64,000 nt of DNA from Pseudooceanicola algae (GTDB lineage: Bacteria; Pseudomonadota; Alphaproteobacteria; Rhodobacterales; Rhodobacteraceae): positions 1,522,001 to 1,586,000 of the forward strand of contig NZ_CP060436.1 of the NCBI RefSeq assembly GCF_003590145.2, in the 5' to 3' direction. Each line of letters opens with the position of its first letter. Positions within the stretch are counted from its first letter, which is position 1. The translations under genes were made by a program, and so were the position numbers. Under the pieces are notes generated by a model that had not been told where the DNA came from, ran no database searches, and saw only the letters and a list, made by a program, of their open reading frames with translations. Below, in pieces: positions 52,242 to 60,900 of the stretch.

Positions 52242-54038
52242 TCAGTGATTGAACTCCAGCAACAGGCTGGCCTTGCCTGCCTTGTCCGACACGCTGACCC
52301 GATCGGCCAGACGCCGGATGAGGTTAGATGACATCTCGCTTAACTTGGCGTCAAGCAGGCTGTCGTCCTCGTCTGCCATCAGGGCTTCGAGGTCGATCTG
52401 GGTGGCCGCATCGATCTGCGGCGCGGTCCCCTGGTAGGTCAGGGTGCTGCGCAGATTGACCTCGTCAAAGCGCAGGGTCAGCAGGACGTCGCCTTCCACC
52501 AACCCGGTGTCGGTCAGCACTTCCAGCGCCTCGCCCACGGCGATGCCGCAGCGCATGACCACGTCCTGCCGGGCGCCCCATTCGCCCCCCCAGTGCTCCA
52601 GCAGTTCGGAGGCCTGATGCGATAGCGGCCGGTCCCTGTCGAGGGTGACGCTGACCGTGCGGCTGGTGCCGATGCGGAACAGCGCGTTCAGCGCAATGGC
52701 CGTCACAACGGCGAAGGTCAGGCCGGAGCCGACGATGGCCTGGCTCCATTGTGGCAGGTTCTCGACCAGGTAGGGCAGGTTCACCACGGTGAAGCCGACG
52801 ACGATGGAAAAGCCGACGGTGAAGGAACGCTTGGAATTCATCATCCGCGACAGGATCAGTTCCATGCCCGCGATCAGCATGAAGGCGGCAGTGTATAGCA
52901 GCACGCCGCCGACCACCGGCTCCGGCGTCAGGGTTATGATCAGCGCCACGGCCGGAACGAAGGCCATGGCCATCATCGCCAGCCCTGTGCCGATGCCGAC
53001 ATAGCGCGACATCACTCCGCAGGCGTGCGAGAGCCCGATATTCGCGGTCGAGGTTGCGCCCGACAGCGTCCCCAGCCCGCCGCAGATGATGTTGCCGATG
53101 GCATTGGCGGTGACCGACCGCGAGGTCACGGACATATCGGCCCGCACCCATTTCTTGTCCGTCAGCTTGTCCATGGTCAGCGCCGAGGCAACCTGATCCA
53201 TCGCATGCACCAGTTCGATGATCGTATAGGCCATGATCGCCGAGGGCACGATAAGCGGCCAGGCGACCTCGGTCGTGGGGCGCGGGATCGCAAAGATCGG
53301 CAGGTCGGGCAGCGAGGCCATGACGCCATGGTTCACCGCACCAAGCAGTACCGCCACGATGGTGCCCATCCCCGCCCCGACGATCAGCGACATCACCCGC
53401 AGCTTCGTCCCGCCCCAGATCGAGGCGGCGACGATCACCCCCAGCGTCACCACAGCGGCAATCGCCGCCGGAATCGAGGCCAGCCCCTGTTCATCCGGCG
53501 CAAGGCTGTGCAGCACCCCGTCGGGGATGATCGTGACGCCGATCATGAAGACCGCGACGCCGGCCACCTCGGGCGGGAAATAGCCACGCAGCTTGGGCAG
53601 TTGCGGGGCAATGAACAGGATGATGATATTCGCGATGATGACCGAGGCCACCGCCGCGCCCGGCCCCCAGGCCGCGATGATCGCGACATAGGTCCCGAAG
53701 GCCACGGGGCTGGGAATCGCCACCATCAGCATCCCCGGCGACAAACGCGACCGTATCCCCTGTAGCAGGGTCGAGGCGCCGAAGCCGAAAATGCAGGTGC
53801 TGGTATAGCGGACAGTCCCCGCCGGATCGAGACCGATCTGCTGGGCGGTGATCACCGCATAGATCAGCAGCATCAACGTCAGCAGGACCTGCTGAAGCAC
53901 CGCGATGCTCGCAACACTCAACGGGGTACGGTCGTCTATACCATACAGAATGTCGTCCGGTCGCGTCTTTGGCGCGCTGAAGGGGACGTCGAAAAGCCAG
54001 TCACGCAGCCTTCCGAACGGACCGGACGCAACGCTCAT
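52242..54038 (-). CDS. NCS2 xanthine/uracil-type permease with ATPase-like C-terminal domain
   Basis: A 598-residue fusion. Residues 40-460 are a nucleobase cation symporter-2 transporter of about 14 helices (VASIAVLQQVLLTLMLL, GGLGTLSGATSTANIGLSHACGVMSRYVG, ALIITLTPEPVVGGVLLYTAAFMLIAGMEL). Residues 463-598 form a soluble domain with the pattern of anti-sigma factor type ATPases: a helix with AVGEALEVL (Glu503 in the N-box position), two strands, then a helical part with LIRRLADRVSVSD. Glycine-rich lid motifs are degenerate, so ATP binding is uncertain. It overlaps the STAS gene by 4 bases, suggesting direct binding of the STAS protein to this domain. Confidence 0.88.
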   Translation of the reverse strand: MSVASGPFGRLRDWLFDVPFSAPKTRPDDILYGIDDRTPLSVASIAVLQQVLLTLMLLIYAVITAQQIGLDPAGTVRYTSTCIFGFGASTLLQGIRSRLSPGMLMVAIPSPVAFGTYVAIIAAWGPGAAVASVIIANIIILFIAPQLPKLRGYFPPEVAGVAVFMIGVTIIPDGVLHSLAPDEQGLASIPAAIAAVVTLGVIVAASIWGGTKLRVMSLIVGAGMGTIVAVLLGAVNHGVMASLPDLPIFAIPRPTTEVAWPLIVPSAIMAYTIIELVHAMDQVASALTMDKLTDKKWVRADMSVTSRSVTANAIGNIICGGLGTLSGATSTANIGLSHACGVMSRYVGIGTGLAMMAMAFVPAVALIITLTPEPVVGGVLLYTAAFMLIAGMELILSRMMNSKRSFTVGFSIVVGFTVVNLPYLVENLPQWSQAIVGSGLTFAVVTAIALNALFRIGTSRTVSVTLDRDRPLSHQASELLEHWGGEWGARQDVVMRCGIAVGEALEVLTDTGLVEGDVLLTLRFDEVNLRSTLTYQGTAPQIDAATQIDLEALMADEDDSLLDAKLSEMSSNLIRRLADRVSVSDKAGKASLLLEFNH

Positions 54039-54388
54039 GCGCCGTCGCCGCCGGTCTGCAGGAGACTGGACACTGCTTCCTTGCTGTTGTCGTGGATTTC
54101 AAGGACCGAGGAAAAGCCGCTGATGTCGAAGACTTCGCGCACCTGCGGCGTCAGCCCGGCCAACACCAGCCGCGCGCCCGAGGCCTTTGCCGCCTTGGCA
54201 GCCTTCAGGATCACCCGCAACCCGGCGGAACTGACGTAATCGACGTGCTGCAGATCGACCACCAGGGCCGGCACTTCGGCCAGACGCGCCAGGATCGCCG
54301 TTTCGGCCTCGGCAGAGGTCGTGCCGTCGATGCGACCGCCAACCCCGGTCACCGCGATATCTCGGTCCGTGTATTCGGTAATATTCAT
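54035..54388 (-). CDS. STAS-domain anti-sigma factor antagonist
   Basis: A 117-residue single-domain STAS protein of the SpoIIAA/RsbV group: VVDLQHVDYVSSAGLRVILKAAKAAKASGARLVLAGL, with the phosphorylatable serine at 53 or 54. In partner-switching, the kinase (RsbW type) phosphorylates this serine and a PP2C phosphatase removes the phosphate. The start MNITEYTDRD at 54388 is chosen by family length and GGGGAA upstream; the frame runs on to 54547 without support. First gene of the operon; direct repeats lie 95-165 bases upstream. Confidence 0.9.
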   Translation of the reverse strand: MNITEYTDRDIAVTGVGGRIDGTTSAEAETAILARLAEVPALVVDLQHVDYVSSAGLRVILKAAKAAKASGARLVLAGLTPQVREVFDISGFSSVLEIHDNSKEAVSSLLQTGGDGA

Positions 54389-54813
54389 TGTTCCCCGCCG
54401 GATCTGATCCGTATTCTTGTTTGTCATCTTATCGCCCCGGTCATGGCGATTCCGCAAGCCCGTGGGCCGGATCGGAAATGCGCCCAACCGAAACGCCCAA
54501 ACCAAAACGTCTGGTTCAAATCGCCCAAACCCAAACGCCCAGCCCAAAACGCGGACCGGGTAGACGATCTATCGTTTCTGCCAGTGAAGGTTTCACAAAT
54601 CCATTGACTGCGTCAAGTTGGCAGCACTGCCAAGCCATCGGGAATAACTGATTCTGCAATCGTTTCAATCGCCTTTCGCCCCGAATTGCGGCGAGCAATC
54701 CCCGCCCGCCCAAACCCGACCGACGATTGTCGCCCTGCAACATCAACTCAATTGCGCCTTGTAGGGACCAGACCTTAGGCTTAACGATAATCGAGCTTCG
54801 CAATCAGGTCCCC
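54389..54813. other. Divergent intergenic region of the STAS operon
   Basis: About 425 bases between the STAS gene (minus) and the sensor gene (plus). It contains the direct repeats, an AT-richer patch (54580-54670) and probably promoters for both directions. No gene seen; short frames here are low-complexity. Confidence 0.6.
54481..54552 (-). repeat. 31-base direct repeats upstream of the STAS operon
   Basis: Two similar 31-base units at 54481-54511 and 54522-54552, each built from CGCCCAA, then AAACGCCCA, then CAAAACG, 41 bases apart (four helical turns). A partial third copy (GCCCGCCCAAACCCGAC) lies near 54703. On the same face of the helix, they could bind a regulator of the seven-gene operon. 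Confidence 0.55.
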
Positions 54814-55488
54814 ATGCCCAGAGAAACCCAGCCCAGTGCGCGATTTGTCGGCCTGCTGTTCCTGGCCGTTCTTTTTCTGGCCGGAGTAGGTCTTTTCAGC
54901 GCCAGCTACATGCAAAGCCGCAGCGATGCCGCATTGCGCGACGCCATTCACAGCGCCGAATTGCTGGACGAAGCGCGCTCGGCCCAGGCGAATTTCAAGA
55001 TCCAGGTCCAGCATTGGAAAAACCTTTTGCTGCGCGGTCATGATCCGGAAGATTTCGAAAGCTACCGGACCCGCTTTGCCGAACAAGAGGCGGTGGTGCA
55101 GGACAATCTGTCCCGCATGCTGGATTTCCCCGAACTCGACACCGCCCAGAAAAACGAGATTGCCGCGATCCGCGACGAACATCGGCGTATCGGCGAAATC
55201 TACCGCGAGGCCATGGGCCGGTTCACCGTCGGCGATCTTGCTTCCAGCTTCGACATAGACCGCTCCGTGCGGGGGATCGACCAGGACCTGACCCAGCGGA
55301 TCGATACCAGCGCCGAGACGATCCTGACAACCGAACGCGCCCGTGTCGAAGACATTTCGGCAGATCTTGATGCGCTGTTCCAGAAGACCCGCCTGATCAC
55401 CAGCCTGACGACGGGGCTGGTGCTGCTGCTGGTCATCCTGCTGGTCTGGCGTCTGCGTGCGCGAAACCGCCCCAGTCCCCGAAGGTAG
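54814..55488 (+). CDS. Membrane sensor protein with two helices and no output domain
   Basis: A 224-residue protein. TM1 (about 11-32), a helical periplasmic part (33-190, rich in charged coiled-coil sequence such as RSAQANFKIQVQHWKNLLLRGHDP, resembling the CHASE3/four-helix-bundle ligand domain of chemoreceptors), then TM2 (about 198-217) and a short basic tail. A chemoreceptor would continue into HAMP and signalling domains, which are absent. It may sense a signal and pass it to a partner, such as the symporter 10 bases downstream. The start at 54814 follows CAGG at 5 bases. Confidence 0.75.
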   Translation: MPRETQPSARFVGLLFLAVLFLAGVGLFSASYMQSRSDAALRDAIHSAELLDEARSAQANFKIQVQHWKNLLLRGHDPEDFESYRTRFAEQEAVVQDNLSRMLDFPELDTAQKNEIAAIRDEHRRIGEIYREAMGRFTVGDLASSFDIDRSVRGIDQDLTQRIDTSAETILTTERARVEDISADLDALFQKTRLITSLTTGLVLLLVILLVWRLRARNRPSPRR

Positions 55489-55498
55489 CCGCACTGGC

Positions 55499-57133
55499 AT
55501 GATCGAACTTTCCGCCCTTTTCCTCGCCGGTCTGAGTCTTTTCTTCACCGGGGTCGCGGGCGTGAAAGCCCAGTTGCAACGGATGAGCGGGCGCCGCCTG
55601 CGCAAGATGCTGTCGCGCACCGCCGGCAACCCCGTGTTGGGCACCGGCCTCGGCATCGTCGCAGGGGCGATTTCGCAAAGCGCCTCGGTCGTGGCCTTCA
55701 TCCTGTCGGGCATGGTCGCCACCGGGCTGATCACCGTGCGCCGCGCGCTGCTGGTGGTCGCGGCGTCGAATATCGGCACCGCGGTGCTTGTCTTTCTGGC
55801 GGCCATCGACCTGCGTATCGCCATCCTCTACATCATCGGGCTGACCGGACTGGCGATCAACTTCAAGGTGGCGATCCGGCTGACCACCCTGTTCGGAGCG
55901 CTGTTTTCCATCGGACTGCTGTTCTTCGGCCTCGACATGATGAAACAGGGCTTCGCCCCCCTGCCCCAGATGCCGGGCTTCATCGCCCTGGCTGCCTTCC
56001 TGCAGGATTGGGACATCGCCGCCCTGATCCTGGGCGCGGCCTGCCGGATGTTCATCCAGTCGTCCTCTGCCATCGGGGTCATCGCCATTACCCTGCAGAC
56101 CGGCGGCATCTTTACCGAGCTTCAGGCCATGCTGCTGATCTGCGGCTGCGGCCCCGGCGTCGCCCTGGCGGGGATGTTCCTGTCCAGCAACCTCAGCGGG
56201 GCACCGCGCCAGATCATCATCTTTCAGGGAATGATCAACTTCATCGCCGGGGCGGTGATCGGCGGGCTGCTGATGGTCGACAACGCGCTCGATCACGGCA
56301 GCCTGCTGGGGTACCTTGATCTGATCGCCAACACGCCATCGCAACGAGTGGCCCTGCTGTTCCTCGCCACCATGACGACCTGCTGGCTGGCTGGACTGGC
56401 GCTGCTGCCCTGGATCGAACCGCTGCTGAACCGTATAGAGCCGCCGACCCAGACCGAGGACGTGTCCCGCACCGCCTATATCCATGACGAGGCGCTGGAG
56501 GTCCCCGAAACCGCCACCGAACTGGCCGAGCGGGAACAATTGCGCCTGTTCAACCTGATGATCCAGCTTCTGGATTGCGTGCGCGACGATCGCACCACCG
56601 GGGAATACGACGACCCCGAGGCCCTGCACGAGGGCATGCAGATGCTGCGCCCGGAAATCGACGCCTTCATCGCAGAGTTGATCAACCGCGAGCTTGACCG
56701 CGAAACCGCGAACGAGATCCTGGGGCTGGAACGGCGGCAGGAACATCTGGATGCACTGGAAGACAGCATTGCCGAATTCGTCGCGATCCTGCGCCGCAAC
56801 AGCTTCAGCGGGCGGGCGGCAGACCTGATCGACCGGCTGACGGAATCCATCAGTGTGATCCTGCTGACCACCCAGGACGCCTGGGAACACAGCGATGCCT
56901 TCGAGACCGAGACGCTGATGACCCTGACCGCCGACCGGGGCGACATGATGGAGCGGATCCGCATCGCCTTCCAGGACGGCTCCCGTGCCGGGCTGGAGGA
57001 GGAATCGGCGATCTTCCATGCCACCATGCTGTTTGAACGCATCGTCTGGCTGGTCCGCCAGGTCGGCAAGTCGCTGAGCGGATCGGCCCGGCATCAGATC
57101 GCGCGCGATATCTCGGCCACCGCAGCGGAATAG
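55499..57133 (+). CDS. Na+/phosphate symporter family protein with PhoU-like domain
   Basis: A 544-residue protein of the NptA/YjbB type. Residues 1-310 hold two copies of the membrane unit with the QSxS motifs AISQSASVV (Gln60) and QSSSAIGVIA (about 193), the sodium- and phosphate-binding sites. The soluble C terminus (about 330-544), helical and rich in Glu, resembles PhoU. It starts 10 bases after the sensor gene. May export or import phosphate. The pairing with a membrane sensor and the shared promoter region with the STAS operon suggest joint regulation. Confidence 0.88.
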   Translation: MIELSALFLAGLSLFFTGVAGVKAQLQRMSGRRLRKMLSRTAGNPVLGTGLGIVAGAISQSASVVAFILSGMVATGLITVRRALLVVAASNIGTAVLVFLAAIDLRIAILYIIGLTGLAINFKVAIRLTTLFGALFSIGLLFFGLDMMKQGFAPLPQMPGFIALAAFLQDWDIAALILGAACRMFIQSSSAIGVIAITLQTGGIFTELQAMLLICGCGPGVALAGMFLSSNLSGAPRQIIIFQGMINFIAGAVIGGLLMVDNALDHGSLLGYLDLIANTPSQRVALLFLATMTTCWLAGLALLPWIEPLLNRIEPPTQTEDVSRTAYIHDEALEVPETATELAEREQLRLFNLMIQLLDCVRDDRTTGEYDDPEALHEGMQMLRPEIDAFIAELINRELDRETANEILGLERRQEHLDALEDSIAEFVAILRRNSFSGRAADLIDRLTESISVILLTTQDAWEHSDAFETETLMTLTADRGDMMERIRIAFQDGSRAGLEEESAIFHATMLFERIVWLVRQVGKSLSGSARHQIARDISATAAE

Positions 57134-57153
57134 GGCCGCCTGCGCGGGCCACC

Positions 57154-57873
57154 CTATTTCCCTGAGGGACGGTCGCGCAGATAGGCTTCGACAAAGCGGC
57201 GGCTGCTTTCGAAATGCTCTGCAAGCATCTCGGGGGCGGCAGGGTCGCGGGCGATCACCGCATCGCGCAGCGCATCGTGTTCGGCGACGAATCCGGCGAT
57301 ATTATCGGCGGTGAACTGGGTCAGGCGCAGGGCCCGATAGCGTTCGGTCTGATCCACCATCTGTCCGATCAGGCGCAGCAGCCGGGGCGCCGGGGCCGCC
57401 GCGATCAGGCTGGAATGAAAGGCCCGGTGGCGGGCTTCCCAATCGCGCAATGCCGGGCCGCTGGCAGGCGAGTCCGGCAGCGGCGCGTGGGCCAGACGGT
57501 GGGCTGCAGACAGGATCTGCCCTTCCCAGTGGTCGTCGCCATGGGCCATCGCCAGCATCAGGGCCTCGCGCTCCAGCGCGATGCGAATGCGGTAGATGTC
57601 GTTCAGGTCCTCGACCGTCGGCAACGGCACGCGGACGCCGCGATGGCGCACCGCCTCCAGCAGACCTTCGGCGACCAGCCGCGCCAGCGCCTCGCGCAGG
57701 GGGCTGATGCCGCAACCGTAGCGTTCGGTCAACTCGCGCGTCAGCAGGGATTGCCCCGGCAACATGACCCCGGTCAGCACGTCTTCCTTCAACGCGCCAT
57801 AGGTCGTTTCGGCGATTGTCCGGGCGGCGGGACGGTCCCCGTTTCGGGGCGTGGCGGGGGGCGAGGTGTTCAT
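57154..57873 (-). CDS. GntR-family (FadR type) regulator of the TRAP operon
   Basis: A 239-residue protein: N-terminal winged HTH (LKEDVLTGVMLPGQSLLTRELTERYGCGISPLREALARLVAEGLLEAVRHRGVRV) and a helical FCD effector domain (IYRIRIALEREALMLAM, WEARHRAFHSSLIAAA, EHDALRDAVIARD with the metal-binding histidines). The start MNTSPPATP at 57873 is preferred. Divergent from dctP; a perfect palindrome lies between the two. Likely represses the TRAP operon until a substrate-derived ligand is bound. Confidence 0.9.
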   Translation of the reverse strand: MNTSPPATPRNGDRPAARTIAETTYGALKEDVLTGVMLPGQSLLTRELTERYGCGISPLREALARLVAEGLLEAVRHRGVRVPLPTVEDLNDIYRIRIALEREALMLAMAHGDDHWEGQILSAAHRLAHAPLPDSPASGPALRDWEARHRAFHSSLIAAAPAPRLLRLIGQMVDQTERYRALRLTQFTADNIAGFVAEHDALRDAVIARDPAAPEMLAEHFESSRRFVEAYLRDRPSGK

Positions 57874-57925
57874 TATTTGACATAGGCCCGAGCCTGCACA
57901 GGAAGTCAACGTTCCGGCCGGGATC

Positions 57926-57957
57926 CATTTTCCAAAACGTCGAGATTTTGGAAAATG
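57926..57957. promoter_or_regulatory. Palindromic operator between the GntR and dctP genes
   Basis: CATTTTCCAAAA and TTTTGGAAAATG are perfect 12-base arms around an 8-base centre. Each arm is itself nearly symmetrical (TTTTCCAAAA), so four half-sites may be present. An AT-rich site in a GC-rich divergent promoter region is the natural target of the GntR regulator. Confidence 0.75.
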
Positions 57958-58070
57958 TCATTGACCTGTCGCAAAAGCACGCTCTAGCCTGACCGGAGGC
58001 GACCCGCAGGAATGAGGTCGCATGCCCCAGAACGGCGTGAAGCCACGCCCTGCAACACGGAGTCCCGCGA

Positions 58071-59069
58071 ATGACACGTTCCAAGTTCCCCCTTGCCCTG
58101 ACGCGCCGCCTGGCTGCCATCGGCACGGCTGCCCTGCTTGCCGGCACCGCCTATGCCGAAGACGTCACCCTGCGCTTTTCCACTGCCGGCCCGGCAGTGG
58201 ATTTCCTGGCCGTTTCCATGGAAAGCTTTGCCGACAAGGTGGCCGAAGCCGACGTCGGGGTGACGGTCGAGGTCTATCCCGGCTCCTCCCTGGTACGCCA
58301 GGGTGCCGAGGTTCCCGCCCTGCAGCGCGGCAACCTTGAAATGAGCACCATGAACACCTTCGAGATCTCGGGCCAGGTGCCGGAGTTCGGCTTCCTCAAC
58401 CGGGCCTTCCTGTTCGAGGATTACGACCAGATGAAGGCGGCCATGGACGGCCCCGTGGGCGAGGCGCTGAAGGCCGCCACCGCCGAGATCATGGATATCG
58501 AGATCCTGTCCGTCGCCTACCTCGGCTCGCGTCAGCTGAACCTGCGCGACCTGCACGAGGTCTCGGGCCCCGATGACCTTGCCGGTGTGCAGATGCGTAT
58601 GCCCGCCTCGCCCGAATGGCTGCTGCTTGGCGAAAGCCTTGGCGTCTCTCCCACCCCGATGGCCATGTCGGAAACCTATGTCGCGCTGCAGACCGGATCG
58701 GTCGACGGACAGGAAAACCCGCTGTCGATCCTGAAGGCGGCGAAATTCGACGAGGTGACGAAACAGGTGATCCTGACCTCGCACCTGGTGCAGCCGGTCT
58801 TCTATGCCATCGCCAAGCCCGCCTGGGACGAGATGAGCGCCGAACAGCAGGAGGTCGTCAAGACCGCCGCCATCGCCGCGGCCGAGGAAAACAACACCGC
58901 CCGTCTGGCCGACGAAGCCAAGGTTGCCGATCTGCTGACCGAAGAAGGCCTGCGCGTCGATGCCATCGACCTGACCGCCTTCCGCGAAAAGGCCGATGCG
59001 GTCTACGGGGCCTCGGACCTGGCAGCCGCCTGGGATCAGGACCTGATGCAACAGGCAATGGGCAAGTGA
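58071..59069 (+). CDS. dctP: TRAP transporter substrate-binding protein
   Basis: A 332-residue periplasmic protein. Signal peptide cleaved near AYA-EDV (residue 29). The DctP core shows LRFSTAGPAVDFLAVSMESFADKV, the conserved GVQMRMPASPEWLLLGESLG segment with the arginine that binds a carboxylate (Arg in QMRMP), and QTGSVDGQENP. It hands an organic acid or similar anion to the DctQM membrane parts. Just downstream of the operator. Confidence 0.94.
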   Translation: MTRSKFPLALTRRLAAIGTAALLAGTAYAEDVTLRFSTAGPAVDFLAVSMESFADKVAEADVGVTVEVYPGSSLVRQGAEVPALQRGNLEMSTMNTFEISGQVPEFGFLNRAFLFEDYDQMKAAMDGPVGEALKAATAEIMDIEILSVAYLGSRQLNLRDLHEVSGPDDLAGVQMRMPASPEWLLLGESLGVSPTPMAMSETYVALQTGSVDGQENPLSILKAAKFDEVTKQVILTSHLVQPVFYAIAKPAWDEMSAEQQEVVKTAAIAAAEENNTARLADEAKVADLLTEEGLRVDAIDLTAFREKADAVYGASDLAAAWDQDLMQQAMGK

Positions 59070-59076
59070 TCCGGGT

Positions 59077-59595
59077 ATGACCGACACAAGCATCACCATC
59101 CTGCGCCGTCTCGACAGGGCCGGCGCAGGGGTGCAGCGGGGGGCGGAAATCCTGACCTCGCTCGGCTTCCTCGCCGTGTCCGGCTGTTTCATCTGGACCG
59201 TCATCTGCCGCTACCTGCTGCGCGACCCCTCGACCACCAGCGAAGAACTGTCGATCGTGATCTACCTCTGGGTCATCACGGTGGGCGCCTCGCTTGCGGT
59301 CAGGCTGGAAGAGCACGTGGCCTTCGACCTGTTGGCCAGCCTGCTGCCGCCGCGTGGCGCGGCGCTGCTGACCGGGGTGGGCGCGCTGATCGCCGGGGCG
59401 ATCCTGCTGGCCACCCTGCCCTTCACCATCGACTTCATTGCCTTCCTCTGGCGCGAGAAAACCACCGTGATGCGTATCCCCCTCAGCCGGCTTTACGCCT
59501 GTTTCGCCATCCTGCAGGGCGGCCTTGGCGCCAAGCTGCTGATCGAGGCGCTGCGCCAGGCGGTCATCTTCCGCCAGCAAGGACGCCCGTCATGA
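59077..59595 (+). CDS. dctQ: TRAP transporter small membrane subunit
   Basis: A 172-residue protein with four membrane helices (SLGFLAVSGCFIWTVICRYLL first, with the family RxxLR). The S-E-E-L segment (PSTTSEELSIVIYLWVITVGASLAVRLEEHVAFD) is typical of DctQ. 7 bases after dctP, overlapping dctM by 4. Confidence 0.92.
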   Translation: MTDTSITILRRLDRAGAGVQRGAEILTSLGFLAVSGCFIWTVICRYLLRDPSTTSEELSIVIYLWVITVGASLAVRLEEHVAFDLLASLLPPRGAALLTGVGALIAGAILLATLPFTIDFIAFLWREKTTVMRIPLSRLYACFAILQGGLGAKLLIEALRQAVIFRQQGRPS

Positions 59596-60881
59596 GCCTC
59601 GGACTGACCACCCTGATCGTGGCCTTTGCGGCGCTGGCGCTGGCCCGCGTGCCGATTGCCGTGGCCATGCTGACATCCGGTTTCGCCTATCTTGCGGTGA
59701 CCGGGCAGGACCTTGGCATCGTCACCGACCAGGTGATGAATTCGCTTTACGGCAGCTACGTCCTGCTGGCGGTGCCGATGTTCATCCTGGCCGCCAACAT
59801 CATGACCGCCGGGTCGATCGCCGATCGCCTGTGGAAGGCCGCCGATGCCGCCGTGGGCTGGCTGCCCGGTGGGCTTGGCCATGTCACGGTGCTGACCTCC
59901 ATGCTGTTTTCCTCGATGAGCGGCTCGGCTCTGGCCGATGCGGCGGGGCCGAACCTGATCGCGCTGAAGATGATGCGCGACATCGGCGGGTTCCGCGCCG
60001 GTTTTGCCACCGCGCTGACGGCCGCTGCGGCCGTCATCGCACCGATCATCCCGCCTTCGGTGCCGATGATCCTTTACGCGCTGAACTCCGGCACCTCGGT
60101 TGGTGCGTTGTTCCTTGGCGGCATCGTGCCCGGCCTGATGCTGGGCGTGGCGCTGATGACCGGGCTGGCCCTGATGGCCGGGCCACGCAACCTGCCACGC
60201 GGCGAACGCCTGTCCTGCAAGGAGCTGGGCCCCATCATGGGCCGCGCGGTGATCCCGATGTCGATCCCCGTGGTACTGCTTGGCGGGATCTGGACCGGGG
60301 TCTTCACCCCGACCGAAGCCGCCGCCGTCGCTGCCCTTTACGCGCTGATCCTCGGCGTGGTCGTCTACCGTGCGATCACCTGGGCCGGGTTCTGGGCCGC
60401 GATCACCGATTCCATGCGCACCTCGTCCTCGGTCATGCTGCTGATCGCCGGGGCCTATATCATGAATTACGCCATCACGGCCGAACGGCTGGACCGCGAC
60501 CTTGCCGCCTTTATCGAGGCCGCGGGCCTTGGCCATATCGGCTTCCTGCTGTCGGTCAACATCATCTTCCTGGCGCTTGGCTGCGTGATCGATACCGGCA
60601 CGCTGATCCTTGTCTTCGTGCCGATGCTGCTGCCCACGGTGCGCCAGCTGGGCATCGACCCGGTGCACTTCGGCGTGCTGATGACGGTCAACATCATGAT
60701 CGGCCTCGTCACCCCGCCCTTCGGGATGCTGCTGTTCACGCTCAGCAAGCTGGGCGAGGTCCCGCTGCGCGAGGTGATGGGGGAGATATGGGCCTTCATC
60801 GGCATCCTGATCGTCGTGCTGGCAATCATCACCTTCGTTCCGGGCACCGTCCTCTGGCTGCCCCGGCTCTTCGGTTTCTAG
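59592..60881 (+). CDS. dctM: TRAP transporter large membrane subunit
   Basis: A 429-residue protein with about 12 helices, including the conserved VPMFILAANIMTAG, SGSALADAAGPNLIALKMM and IIPPSVPMILYAL segments (the last two around the substrate path), and VTPPFGMLLFTLSKL. Uses the sodium gradient to import the ligand of DctP. It begins in the dctQ stop (ATGA). The next gene follows 19 bases on. Confidence 0.95.
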   Translation: MSLGLTTLIVAFAALALARVPIAVAMLTSGFAYLAVTGQDLGIVTDQVMNSLYGSYVLLAVPMFILAANIMTAGSIADRLWKAADAAVGWLPGGLGHVTVLTSMLFSSMSGSALADAAGPNLIALKMMRDIGGFRAGFATALTAAAAVIAPIIPPSVPMILYALNSGTSVGALFLGGIVPGLMLGVALMTGLALMAGPRNLPRGERLSCKELGPIMGRAVIPMSIPVVLLGGIWTGVFTPTEAAAVAALYALILGVVVYRAITWAGFWAAITDSMRTSSSVMLLIAGAYIMNYAITAERLDRDLAAFIEAAGLGHIGFLLSVNIIFLALGCVIDTGTLILVFVPMLLPTVRQLGIDPVHFGVLMTVNIMIGLVTPPFGMLLFTLSKLGEVPLREVMGEIWAFIGILIVVLAIITFVPGTVLWLPRLFGF

Positions 60882-60900
60882 GCCGAAAGGACCCCAATCA

